Made by a program: the position numbers and the translations under genes. The notes under the pieces were generated by a model, which saw nothing but the letters and a program-made list of their open reading frames with translations, did no database searches and was not told the DNA's origin. Positions 6,744 through 12,189 of a stretch of 24,482 bases of DNA are shown in pieces (the first letter of the stretch is position 1; every line of letters starts with the position of its first letter). The stretch is from a virus: the IMG/VR virus record IMGVR_UViG_3300025930_000367, positions 1 through 24,482 of that record; one strand, 5' to 3'.

Positions 6744-7458
6744 CATCCGGTCCGGTATGCGGAGCCAGCACGACCGTTCGCGCGGCCCGCTCCATTCGCA
6801 TTGCTCGAATGTCTGCTGGGCTGATAGCGGTGTTGACACTGGCATGGAAAGTCCTCTGCACAGGAGCATGGCCGGCCCGGTCTACGAGGCCGAGAGCTGT
6901 CTTTGTCAGCCAGTCTGCCGGCATCGCTACGCCCGGCGTCCCTTCGAGCTTCTCTGTGAGCTTGTCAAGGGCGATCGCTCCGGCGACTTTGAGACGTACT
7001 CCAATGTCAATCGCGGCGTGGTCTCGAGCGGTGGTATATCCATGCAGCAGATCTTGAAACTGCGGTGTGGCGATGAGCCGGGCGATAGTCGGGACTGTGA
7101 TATCGAGGATGCGGCTGATCTCCGCAGGGCGCGTACCTGCAGCAAGCAGTCGAGCAATTTCATGATGCTGGTATCGAAGGGCTCTGATAGCTGGACCGGT
7201 CGAGCCGCTGTTCTTTTCATGCGGGCCGGGCGCATTCGCGACTTCCTCCTCGGTCAGTTCCCTCACATCTTCTACGGACACGTCATCCCCGTGCGGCGTC
7301 GGAGAGTCGAAAACAGTGTCCTCAGCGGCCGCAATGCCGGCGTGCCGGAAGGCAGGCTCGTTAGTCATCCCTCCGCTTATTAGGCCACCCGGGCCGAGCG
7401 TCACCTCCAGCGCCGGGCCGGGCCGCATCGGGGCGAGTTTGGCTGCGTCATTGCCCAT
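6592..7458 (-). CDS. Probable terminase small subunit / HTH DNA-binding protein
   Basis: The 288-residue reading has a central helix-turn-helix (AAGTRPAEISRILDITVPTI, about residues 110-130) followed by a helical region (DHAAIDIGVRLKVAGAIALD), the usual layout of phage small terminases that recognise packaging sites. The Ala/Gly/Pro N-terminus and Ser/Asp-rich C-terminus look disordered. The TTG at 7491 is the -35 box of the promoter, so the start is the ATG at 7458 or a later one (7428, 7368). The ATG at 7368 (MTNEPAF) has GGAGG only 1 nt upstream. It is first in the leftward operon that includes terL, which supports the call. The last 50 residues overlap the nuclease N-terminus in another frame. 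Confidence 0.6.
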   Translation of the reverse strand: MGNDAAKLAPMRPGPALEVTLGPGGLISGGMTNEPAFRHAGIAAAEDTVFDSPTPHGDDVSVEDVRELTEEEVANAPGPHEKNSGSTGPAIRALRYQHHEIARLLAAGTRPAEISRILDITVPTIARLIATPQFQDLLHGYTTARDHAAIDIGVRLKVAGAIALDKLTEKLEGTPGVAMPADWLTKTALGLVDRAGHAPVQRTFHASVNTAISPADIRAMRMERAARTVVLAPHTGPDGSSKASDRQDDSFSAAGSPAREEGVGVSMSNTADAMARDDAASQPVVPEP

Positions 7459-7463
7459 ATGGT

Positions 7464-7491
7464 ATTCTAACAGGCTGCTATCGAAAGTCAA
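7464..7491 (-). promoter_or_regulatory. Leftward sigma70-like promoter for the packaging operon
   Basis: On the minus strand TTGACT (7491-7486) is followed after 16 nt by TAGAAT (7469-7464), five of six matches to each consensus box. Initiation would fall near 7457, almost on the ATG at 7458, implying either a leaderless message or a downstream translation start. Confidence 0.6.
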
Positions 7492-7650
7492 CCCAGTTTT
7501 TCCGGGCCGAACGCAGTAATGGTGGTGTTGAAAGAGGGAATGGAGTAGAATTGGGGTAGTTTGAAAACTGCGCAGAAACTGCCGCTACCTACTGCAAGAT
7601 CGATGCCACGGGCCATGTGGGGGGAGCGTGGCTGCTATGCACGCAGCGCG

Positions 7651-7683
7651 TAGGACTATTCCTCTGTAGGATAGGACTATTCC
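7651..7683 (+). repeat. Two 12-bp direct repeats spaced 21 bp
   Basis: TAGGACTATTCC occurs at 7651-7662 and again at 7672-7683. The 21-bp period is two helical turns, so both copies face the same side of the DNA, as expected for cooperative binding of a regulator. Confidence 0.6.
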
Positions 7684-7742
7684 GTAAGCCTCTTCCTCTA
7701 TGCAGATCCTACATGCCTGCCATGCTGTCTTTGCACTACGCT

Positions 7743-7761
7743 TTGGGGTAGGCTTGGGGTA
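7743..7761 (+). repeat. Tandem TTGGGGTA octamers
   Basis: TTGGGGTA is found at 7743-7750 and 7754-7761 (11 bp apart, one helical turn), with a third copy at 7551-7558 in the same control region. Possible protein-binding sites. Confidence 0.4.
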
Positions 7762-7793
7762 CTGTCCTCCTTGCCAGGGCGAGCCGCCCCGGT

Positions 7794-7821
7794 CCGGCCC
7801 CCGCCCTAGACGCGGGGCCGG
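7794..7821 (+). promoter_or_regulatory. GC-rich stem-loop in the 5' leader of the first rightward gene
   Basis: CCGGCCCC (7794-7801) pairs with GGGGCCGG (7814-7821) around a 12-nt loop, ending 26 nt before the ATG at 7848 and just upstream of the AAAGGA ribosome site. It could stabilise the message or tune translation. Confidence 0.4.
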
Positions 7822-7847
7822 CAACCGAAAGTCCAAAGGATCGCGTT

Positions 7848-8387
7848 ATGCCTATCACTATGACTCTGCCCGATGAAATCACGTATTCGGTTCCCGGGCT
7901 GGAAGCGTTTGTACACTCGCTCGCAGACCATACTCCCGAAATGATTGTGCGCGGCTTCGCGCATGGGATGCGGCAGGTGATTATCGACGCGCGTTCTATC
8001 ACGCGCGAAGACCAGGCCGAAATGACGGTGGAACAGGTTTCCAAGTGGAAACACGACAAGGCGATGACTGCCTTTGCCAATCGCCTCGCGTGGCTTCGGG
8101 CGGACCCGCGTATCCAGTCGGATGACACCATCTGGATGGGCGAATGTCGGGATTTCCTGAAACTGCTTGGTGTCGGCGCCAAGACGCGCATGGCCCTCAA
8201 GACGGTGGCGGATGGCAAAGCCGCCCTTATCGCGGCGGGCGGACCAATCGCCGGCGAGTCGTACATCTTGGCGGTCACGCATAACGCGGATACCAAGAAA
8301 GCGACTCTCGCCAACGGGCGGGCGGCCGTTGCGGCAATGGTGGAAGCGGCGCTCGCGGCCAAGGCAGCGGCCGAAGCGGCGGAATAA
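7848..8387 (+). CDS. First rightward-operon protein, unknown function
   Basis: The 179-residue protein starts MPITMTLPDEITYSVPGLEA. It has a charged helical middle (VEQVSKWKHDKAMTAFANRL) and an Ala-rich C-terminal helix (about residues 155-179). AAAGGA lies about 8 nt upstream, and a strong terminator-like hairpin follows 18 nt after the stop, making this a single-gene unit. As the first gene after the divergent control region it may be expressed early or highly. I do not recognise a family and see no catalytic motif, signal peptide or membrane segment. Confidence 0.75.
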   Translation: MPITMTLPDEITYSVPGLEAFVHSLADHTPEMIVRGFAHGMRQVIIDARSITREDQAEMTVEQVSKWKHDKAMTAFANRLAWLRADPRIQSDDTIWMGECRDFLKLLGVGAKTRMALKTVADGKAALIAAGGPIAGESYILAVTHNADTKKATLANGRAAVAAMVEAALAAKAAAEAAE

Positions 8388-8405
8388 CCCGCCCGGCAGC
8401 CGGTT

Positions 8406-8429
8406 CCCCCGGGGCATTTGCCCCGGGGG
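8406..8429 (+). terminator. Strong hairpin terminator or attenuator
   Basis: CCCCCGGGGCA (8406-8416) and TGCCCCGGGGG (8419-8429) form an 11-bp perfect stem, with only TTCC rather than a long T-run after it. A GGTACC-rich imperfect dyad follows, so it may also act as an mRNA stabiliser or partial terminator. Confidence 0.65.
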
Positions 8430-8475
8430 TTCCGGGTACCGGACTGGTACCGTTCACCCAGAAGGAACAGCTAGA

Positions 8476-8685
8476 ATGAACGTCAACTACATCCATGCCA
8501 TGCTCCCCCCGGAAGGTCAGCGCATGGTCGAAGAGGTCATCCTGCGCGAGCTGCGCAACATATCGGCGGCCGTGGCGCGCGAGTGTGGCTCGCCGGACGG
8601 AGAGCTTCCCCTCAACCTCCTCAAAGATCTCTCGTCGGCCGCCAGCCTCTACCGGACCATCTTGGTCCGAATGCGGACCCGGTGA
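8476..8685 (+). CDS. Small helical hypothetical protein
   Basis: The 69-residue product starts MNVNYIHAMLPPEGQRMVEE and is mostly helical (EEVILRELRNISAAVAREC, LLKDLSSAASLYRTILVRMR). AAGGA lies 9 nt before the ATG within the leader AGAAGGAACAG that recurs at 9982 and 10215. Longer in-frame readings cross the terminator hairpin and are rejected. It has no recognised family. Confidence 0.65.
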   Translation: MNVNYIHAMLPPEGQRMVEEVILRELRNISAAVARECGSPDGELPLNLLKDLSSAASLYRTILVRMRTR

Positions 8686-8686
8686 C

Positions 8687-8746
8687 ATGCTGCTTGCAGC
8701 CCTCTGCCTCTTCATGATCGCTGCATTCGTTTACCTGAACCGTTGA
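8687..8746 (+). CDS. Tiny single-span membrane peptide
   Basis: This 19-residue reading (MLLAALCLFMIAAFVYLNR) starts one base after the previous stop and ends just before the terminator at 8751. It is almost wholly one membrane helix with a positive end. Similar tiny membrane peptides occur at 12850, 14386 and 18190 in this window, which raises the odds that it is real, but it is very short and has no clear ribosome site of its own. Confidence 0.4.
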   Translation: MLLAALCLFMIAAFVYLNR

Positions 8747-8750
8747 GAGG

Positions 8751-8776
8751 GCGGCCGCTGAAAGGCGGCCGCTTTT
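8751..8776 (+). terminator. Rho-independent terminator
   Basis: GCGGCCGC (8751-8758), a 6-nt loop, GCGGCCGC (8765-8772) and TTTT (8773-8776) followed by CT. It ends the unit of 8476-8746. Confidence 0.8.
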
Positions 8777-8783
8777 CTACTGT

Positions 8784-8796
8784 CCCCCTACGGGGG
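8784..8796 (+). other. Short hairpin CCCCC-TAC-GGGGG
   Basis: A 5-bp G/C stem with a TAC loop lies between the terminator and the 21-bp direct repeats. It is one of several intergenic triloop hairpins in the window. Confidence 0.4.
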
Positions 8797-8797
8797 C

Positions 8798-8850
8798 CGC
8801 TAAGATCCTCTATTGGCCCCCAGAGGGGACGCTAAGATCCTCTATTGGCC
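8798..8850 (+). repeat. 21-bp direct repeat, two copies, 32-bp period
   Basis: A 21-bp sequence (CGCTAAGATCC followed by TCTATTGGCC) occurs identically at 8798-8818 and 8830-8850, three helical turns apart. The first copy is also enclosed by GGGGCC/GGCCCC inverted hexamers (8793-8798 and 8815-8820). This could be iteron-like or a regulator-binding site. Only two copies were found. Confidence 0.65.
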
Positions 8851-8859
8851 GAGCCGGGA

Positions 8860-8888
8860 CACCATGTTAACCGGGTAAAGTGCCCCAT
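8860..8888 (+). promoter_or_regulatory. Palindromic operator-like site, copy 1
   Basis: CACCATGTTAACCGGGTAAA followed by GTGCCCCAT. The core GTTAACCGGGTAAAG is a near-palindrome. A closely matching site lies at 16611-16639, upstream of another promoter, with the flanking CACCA and CCCCAT conserved as well. Confidence 0.6.
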
Positions 8889-8899
8889 ATGCTGTGCGG

Positions 8900-9031
8900 G
8901 TGTGCTGGATGCCGAGAGTGCTGGAATCGATTTTTGCCGGTTTCGGGGGCCTCAGTCTTATGAGAAAAAAAAAAAAATAATAACTATATAGGGCGGGAGG
9001 CCGGAAGGGTCAAAACCCGGTTCCAGCACAC
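8900..9031 (+). other. A-tract with flanking inverted repeats, candidate origin or control element
   Basis: GTGTGCTGG (8900-8908) and GTGCTGGAA (8918-8926) are inverted against CCAGCACAC (9023-9031) and TTCCAGCAC (9021-9029). Between them are a run of 13 A (8965-8977), the AT-rich stretch TAATAACTATATA (8978-8990), a GGGCGGG block, and GGGT-CAAA-ACCC (9008-9018). No convincing gene lies here. AT-rich DNA inside inverted repeats next to direct repeats fits a replication origin, but nothing proves it. Confidence 0.45.
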
Positions 9032-9073
9032 TCGACATTCAACATTCCAGTATGATCTACCCCACGATTCTCA

Positions 9074-9102
9074 TTGACTTTCCCCACAGTCCATGTTACA
9101 CT
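9074..9102 (+). promoter_or_regulatory. Sigma70-like promoter
   Basis: TTGACT (9074-9079), a 17-nt spacer, then TACACT (9097-9102). It drives the unit starting at 9137 and shows that the in-frame TTG at 9074 is part of the promoter, not a start codon. Confidence 0.72.
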
Positions 9103-9136
9103 CTTACACCATCCACCAAACCAACAGGCCCGCCCA

Positions 9137-9592
9137 ATGCCAAAACTCCGTAAGCGCCCTCGGCCCGACGAGCGTTACATTCGCGTCTGGTACACCGCCC
9201 TACACGGCCCGATCGAGATGGATGCAGCAGATCAAAAGACCGCTACAAGAATGCGGTTCCTCCTCAATCAAGCAAAGCTCGCCGACAAAGAACTCTACGA
9301 AATCAAGAACGGCCCGGTCGGCTGGCCACTCGAGATTATGACCACTGAAACTGAGAAGCGCGGCTCCACATACGTAGTGATTGTGAAGCAAGACCTGGTT
9401 GCGATCAGCGCGCTCACAGCCACTGGCCAGCTCACAACGCTGCCTGCGATAGATCCAGATGCTGCATGGGCCGCGTGCGAGGATCGGCTGCTCTCCTATC
9501 GAAACGCTGATTTTCATAAGCGCGCAGTCACTGGACATCTGACGCCAGATGATATCTTTCCAATGCCAGTGAGAGGTGATGGCCGTGAATAA
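9137..9592 (+). CDS. Hypothetical protein, 151 aa
   Basis: This starts at the ATG at 9137 (MPKLRKRPRPDERYIRVWYT), downstream of the promoter at 9074. The N-terminus is strongly basic, followed by an alpha/beta body (LEIMTTETEKRGSTYVVIVK) and a helical end. Basic N-terminal residues hint at nucleic-acid binding. Its stop overlaps the next gene by 14 nt, so the two are coupled. No family recognised. Confidence 0.7.
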   Translation: MPKLRKRPRPDERYIRVWYTALHGPIEMDAADQKTATRMRFLLNQAKLADKELYEIKNGPVGWPLEIMTTETEKRGSTYVVIVKQDLVAISALTATGQLTTLPAIDPDAAWAACEDRLLSYRNADFHKRAVTGHLTPDDIFPMPVRGDGRE

Positions 9593-9911
9593 TGAAGAAC
9601 TCGCCAAACTAATGAGGCAGCTTTCAAAACAGCTTGCTGAAGTAGCAGCGAAGCTAGATCCAAAGCCATCACAAACGGAGTCAATAGCCCTCGTATACCG
9701 CTGGGCCAAAGCAGAGTACTGTACAAATGGAAAGATTGCTATTGCTGAGAAGCATCTTCGTACAAAGCTCTTACAATCAGGAATAGCGCCTCAATACCTT
9801 GAAAGCACATTCAACGCTCTAATTCAAAGCGGCTATTTAGAGTACAAAGACGGTGACTACCCAAACAGGCATTACGCTCCGTACTTACCAAATAATTCAC
9901 AAGGTGCTTGA
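9579..9911 (+). CDS. Small protein with winged-helix-like C-terminus
   Basis: The 110-residue product starts MAVNNEELAKLMRQLSKQLA with an N-terminal amphipathic helix (possible coiled coil, residues 3-28). A helix-helix-strand segment follows (GKIAIAEKHLRTKLL..QYLESTFNALIQSGYLEYKD..RHYAPYL) that resembles a winged helix. It is AT-richer than its neighbours. The stop codon overlaps the -35 box of the promoter at 9908. A DNA-binding regulator is plausible but not shown. Confidence 0.65.
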   Translation: MAVNNEELAKLMRQLSKQLAEVAAKLDPKPSQTESIALVYRWAKAEYCTNGKIAIAEKHLRTKLLQSGIAPQYLESTFNALIQSGYLEYKDGDYPNRHYAPYLPNNSQGA

Positions 9912-9936
9912 CATCAACGGCGGATGGTGTCATGAT
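9908..9936 (+). promoter_or_regulatory. Sigma70-like promoter
   Basis: TTGACA (9908-9913), a perfect -35, a 17-nt spacer and CATGAT (9931-9936). It drives the zinc-ribbon gene at 9997, the tRNA and the following small genes. Confidence 0.72.
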
Positions 9937-9996
9937 GCGCGTGCGGGGCAAAAACCGCCCGCCTGCTACTAAACCCCTCCTAGAAGGAACAGACCA

Positions 9997-10200
9997 ATGA
10001 AACATGCTAACCCACCATCAAACTGTGACGCTTGCGAGCGCCCGATCATGCTCGTCTTCTACGACGCAGCGACGCCCCGTGGTTGGGGTAACTTCTGTCC
10101 GATGTGCTTCATCAAGCTCGGCTGCAAGCTCGGCACAGGGCGTGGACAGCGTTTCGAGCGGCCAGCAACCGGCGGGCCGTTCGAGAAAACCTCCGGCTAG
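9997..10200 (+). CDS. Small zinc-ribbon-like protein
   Basis: The 67-residue protein has two knuckles, CDACERP (C10, C13) and FCPMCF (C34, C37), a CxxC-x20-CxxC layout expected to bind one zinc ion. The remainder is basic. AAGGA lies 9 nt upstream, and a near-palindromic CCTCCTAGAAGGA covers the ribosome site. First gene of the 9908 transcript. Nucleic-acid or protein binding is likely, target unknown. Confidence 0.72.
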   Translation: MKHANPPSNCDACERPIMLVFYDAATPRGWGNFCPMCFIKLGCKLGTGRGQRFERPATGGPFEKTSG

Positions 10201-10214
10201 GCGCAAAGCGCCCT
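10199..10214 (+). other. Intergenic hairpin, second copy of the GGCGCAAAGCGCC element
   Basis: GGCGC-AAA-GCGCC (10200-10212) plus flanking A and CT repeats the element at 6294-6310 almost exactly. It begins at the stop codon of the zinc-ribbon gene and precedes the AGAAGGAAC ribosome site of the next gene. Confidence 0.55.
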
Positions 10215-10231
10215 CAGAAGGAACATACACG

Positions 10232-10417
10232 ATGCGTAAAAAGCCCGAACCAGAAATGGCTCACATCGTCGTGGATACTCGCGACGCGAGCCGCGACAAG
10301 CGTATTCCGCTGGTCGAAGCCCAGCGCCTCTACAAAGAGGGCAAACTCGCCAAGCTCGATATGGGCCAGGGCGCGTACCGCCATGCTTACGAAGAAATAA
10401 AGCGTTCGGCCCGGTAG
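10232..10417 (+). CDS. Small basic hypothetical protein
   Basis: The 61-residue product starts MRKKPEPEMAHIVVDTRDAS and continues RIPLVEAQRLYKEGKLAKLD..GAYRHAYEEIKR. AAGGA lies about 9 nt before the ATG. The VEAQRLYKEGKL segment looks like a helical hairpin that could contact nucleic acid. It ends 11 nt before the tRNA gene. Function unknown. Confidence 0.7.
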   Translation: MRKKPEPEMAHIVVDTRDASRDKRIPLVEAQRLYKEGKLAKLDMGQGAYRHAYEEIKRSAR

Positions 10418-10428
10418 ACAGGCCGTGA

Positions 10429-10502
10429 TCCCCGATCGTCTAAAGGTAGGACACTGGATTTTGGTTCCAGGTATGCCGGTTCGACTCCAGCTCGGGGAGC
10501 CA
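10429..10502 (+). tRNA. tRNA-Gln (anticodon UUG)
   Basis: A full cloverleaf can be drawn: acceptor TCCCCGA (10429-10435) with TCGGGGA (10492-10498); D stem GTC/GAC; anticodon stem CTGGA (10454-10458) with TCCAG (10466-10470) and loop TTTTGGT carrying TTG at 10461-10463; T arm GCCGG-TTCGACT-CCAGC with one C-A mismatch; discriminator G and an encoded CCA (10500-10502). It reads CAA codons and sits inside the 9908 operon, so it must be processed from a polycistronic RNA. Confidence 0.93.
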
Positions 10503-10532
10503 TCCGAAAACCTCCTAGAAGGACACTTCACA

Positions 10533-10841
10533 ATGCAGCCCACTGAACTCAGCAATTCCTGCGCCCAGCTCGAGGCCGCCTTACTCGAAAAGGCCCCGAT
10601 CAAGAGCCATCTCGCATACGTCACGCTCAACATCGAGATCAGCGGCCACGTGATAGAGTATCGTTTGTCCGCCTGTTTGTGGAAGCCCGGCACAAAGCCT
10701 GAGGAGGCACCGTTCAACGCCTACATGCGGGGTAAGGACCCGTATAAACTACTCGACAAGCTGTCCAGGGACATCGAAGTGTTCGAGCTGTGGACGCCCG
10801 CCGCTATCGCGGCGACCCTCGGGATCGAGGAGTCGGTCTAA
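10533..10841 (+). CDS. Hypothetical protein, 102 aa
   Basis: This starts at the ATG at 10533 (MQPTELSNSCAQLEAALLEK), 10 nt after AAGGA in the leader CCTCCTAGAAGGA shared with 9976. A strand-rich middle (YVTLNIEISGHVIEYRLSAC) is followed by helices. The stop overlaps the ATG of the next gene (TAATG). Readings that start earlier run through the tRNA gene and are rejected. No family recognised. Confidence 0.7.
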   Translation: MQPTELSNSCAQLEAALLEKAPIKSHLAYVTLNIEISGHVIEYRLSACLWKPGTKPEEAPFNAYMRGKDPYKLLDKLSRDIEVFELWTPAAIAATLGIEESV

Positions 10842-11176
10842 TGTCAAAAGCCCGTGAAGCCGTAGCATTCCTCAACCTCGGCCCGGCTACTACACGCGAG
10901 GTGATGGCAGCACTACACCTCGATGCGAAACAGGCCGGGAACCTATTGAACAGCCTTCGGCTCAGGAGCCTGGCCGAACACAACAAGGACACCGGCCGTT
11001 GGCAGCTCCGAGACCGTCGGCACAAGGTGCCGGTGATCCGGCTGTCCGCATGGGCTGTCACACCGGCCTTGCTCGACCAGATCGAGGCGTCCGTCAGGGA
11101 GATTGATGAGTTCGTCGGCTCGTCCTCAGACGAACTGCTTTCTGAAATCAAGGCTGTTCGGGAGTACCTCGGATGA
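10841..11176 (+). CDS. Winged-HTH-like DNA-binding protein
   Basis: The 111-residue protein has an N-terminal helix-turn-helix reading: AREAVAFLNLGPATTREVMA, then HLDAKQAGNLLNSLRLRSLA, then a wing GRWQLRD. This fits an MarR- or ArsR-like winged helix. The C-terminal half (LDQIEASVREIDEFVG..LLSEIKAVREYL) is helical and may dimerise. It is coupled to both neighbours by start/stop overlaps. A phage transcription regulator is likely; target unknown. Confidence 0.68.
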   Translation: MSKAREAVAFLNLGPATTREVMAALHLDAKQAGNLLNSLRLRSLAEHNKDTGRWQLRDRRHKVPVIRLSAWAVTPALLDQIEASVREIDEFVGSSSDELLSEIKAVREYLG

Positions 11177-11361
11177 ATATTACTGTCGAACAGGAGTTCT
11201 TCGGGCGGGAGCACAAGGGTGCCCCGCTCGTCGGCCAGCTCCTCGCCATGTTCCGCGACACGCACGGCCACGAGTGGTTCGCGTTCGAGCTGCCCGACGT
11301 GTGGGGCATTCACGTCATCCCGGCTGACAGCCGGTTCCTCGTTTCCATCTTCGGAGAATAA
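11173..11361 (+). CDS. Small hypothetical protein, 62 aa
   Basis: This starts MNITVEQEFFGREHKGAPLV and continues with a compact alpha/beta sequence (FRDTHGHEWFAFELPDVWGI). The ATG overlaps the previous stop (ATGA). It has no motif I recognise. Confidence 0.62.
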   Translation: MNITVEQEFFGREHKGAPLVGQLLAMFRDTHGHEWFAFELPDVWGIHVIPADSRFLVSIFGE

Positions 11362-11362
11362 C

Positions 11363-11557
11363 ATGAAACGCAGAAAGCCAACCTTCGAGTGGCCGCACCC
11401 TTATCCGTCCCTCTCGGTAGACAGCACGCTGCCCGAAGCAGTCAAGCAGCTCTATGGTGAGGGCCGCTTGATTTCAGCTGTAAAATGGCTGATGGATAAC
11501 AAGGGTATGTCACTCGCCGACGCATACAACCTCATCAAAAAGGAGGCAGGCTTATGA
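11363..11557 (+). CDS. Small protein with ribosomal L7/L12-like helical hairpin
   Basis: The 64-residue product begins MKRRKPTFEWPHPYPS. Residues 24-62 (EAVKQLYGEGRLISAVKWLM..GMSLADAYNLIKKE) resemble the C-terminal domain of ribosomal protein L7/L12, where a basic helix, a Gly-x-x-Leu turn and a second helix form a protein-binding face. GGAG lies 7 nt upstream. Such domains appear in small phage and bacterial proteins, possibly binding translation factors or other partners; that role here is inference. Confidence 0.65.
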   Translation: MKRRKPTFEWPHPYPSLSVDSTLPEAVKQLYGEGRLISAVKWLMDNKGMSLADAYNLIKKEAGL

Positions 11558-11772
11558 GTTTCCCCGTTGACGAAATCCCGGGTGAGGACCCAGACTGCAT
11601 CTGCGGTTGGACAACTGTCCACGCCACAGACATCGACCCGCCGGAACCGAAGCTCAACAAGAACTGCCCCGTCCACGGGCGAGACCCGGACGAGGCATAC
11701 GAGGAATACCGCGACCGCCGCTCACACGAAGCAGAGGAGCGCTATGACGATAGCGATTGGTACGATGAGTAA
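11554..11772 (+). CDS. Small acidic protein with Cys/His residues
   Basis: The 72-residue protein starts MSFPVDEIPGEDPDCICGWT. C15, C17, C38 and H41 (NCPVHG) could form a zinc site. The C-terminal third is very acidic and aromatic (DDSDWYDE), which suggests a DNA-mimic or flexible tail, unproven. The ATG overlaps the previous stop. Confidence 0.62.
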   Translation: MSFPVDEIPGEDPDCICGWTTVHATDIDPPEPKLNKNCPVHGRDPDEAYEEYRDRRSHEAEERYDDSDWYDE

Positions 11773-11926
11773 GGTCATCTGTGTTCTTTATGATCCGAAG
11801 CCGATCCCCCTGAGGCAGTTCGACTGGTCGGCTGTCCGTGCCGATTACGAGCCGGGTATGCCGCAGGGTTTCGGTGCAACCAGAGAAGCCGCTATCGCGG
11901 ACCTTCTCGAACAGGAGGAAGAATGA
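11765..11926 (+). CDS. Small hypothetical protein, 53 aa
   Basis: This starts MSKVICVLYDPKPIPLRQFD and continues with WSAVRADYEPGMPQGFGATR before an EAAIADLLEQEEE helix. The pattern of an aromatic beta strand, a GFGAT turn and a terminal EAAIADLL helix occurs in other short phage proteins of unknown function. It overlaps both neighbours by a few bases and is translationally coupled. Confidence 0.68.
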   Translation: MSKVICVLYDPKPIPLRQFDWSAVRADYEPGMPQGFGATREAAIADLLEQEEE

Positions 11927-12111
11927 TGCACTTTACGATCCAGCCCCTCGAAGGCACGACCGGCGTGTACGTCATTACAGCCGGCCTAGAAAGCCAGCCG
12001 ATCATCCGGTCGCAGGTGAACGCACCAACCGCACTCGAGGCTATCGCTGCGTTCCGTGCGGCTATCTCGGCCTTGACGACTGTTTCATTTCCAGAGGTGA
12101 CCTGCTCGTAG
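11923..12111 (+). CDS. Small alpha/beta hypothetical protein
   Basis: The 62-residue product starts MMHFTIQPLEGTTGVYVITA and ends with a helix containing TALEAIAAFRAAISAL, giving strand-strand-helix. GGAGG lies 4 nt before the first ATG and 7 nt before the second, so the second (11926) may be the true start. It is the last gene before the terminator at 12123. Confidence 0.62.
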   Translation: MMHFTIQPLEGTTGVYVITAGLESQPIIRSQVNAPTALEAIAAFRAAISALTTVSFPEVTCS

Positions 12112-12122
12112 CGCAGCAGTCT

Positions 12123-12149
12123 CGGCCACGCGCTTGCGTGGCCGTTTCT
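12123..12149 (+). terminator. Rho-independent terminator
   Basis: CGGCCACGC (12123-12131), loop GCTT, GCGTGGCCG (12136-12144), then TTTCT. It ends the 9908 transcription unit. A small GGTAC-loop-GTACC dyad follows before the next ribosome site, as also seen after the hairpin at 8406. Confidence 0.78.
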
Positions 12150-12189
12150 GGTACGCTTCCAGTACCGCCCCAGAGAAGGAAAATCAACA

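Larger units (their letters stand above)
7492..7847. other. Divergent intergenic control region
   Basis: This is 356 bp between the leftward and rightward operons. Open frames here (for example minus strand 7836-7585) look like chance readings rich in Arg and Pro with no ribosome site. It contains two TAGGACTATTCC repeats, three TTGGGGTA octamers and a GC-rich stem next to the rightward start. I see no canonical promoter for the rightward gene at 7848, so activation by a phage factor or a non-sigma70 promoter is possible. Confidence 0.6.

Noticed and set aside
7585-7836. 83-residue minus-strand frame in the divergent region
   Set aside because: No ribosome site and a biased composition; it crosses the repeats and the GC-rich stem.
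8167-8475. Upstream extension of the 8476 gene
   Set aside because: It would run antiphase through the 7848 gene and its terminator hairpin; the ATG at 8476 has a good ribosome site.
8798-8850. Possible CRISPR array
   Set aside because: There are only two repeat copies with an 11-nt gap, no further units and no cas genes.
9074-9136. N-terminal extension of the 9137 gene from a TTG
   Set aside because: The TTG is the first codon of a TTGACT -35 box with a well-spaced -10, so translation from it is implausible.
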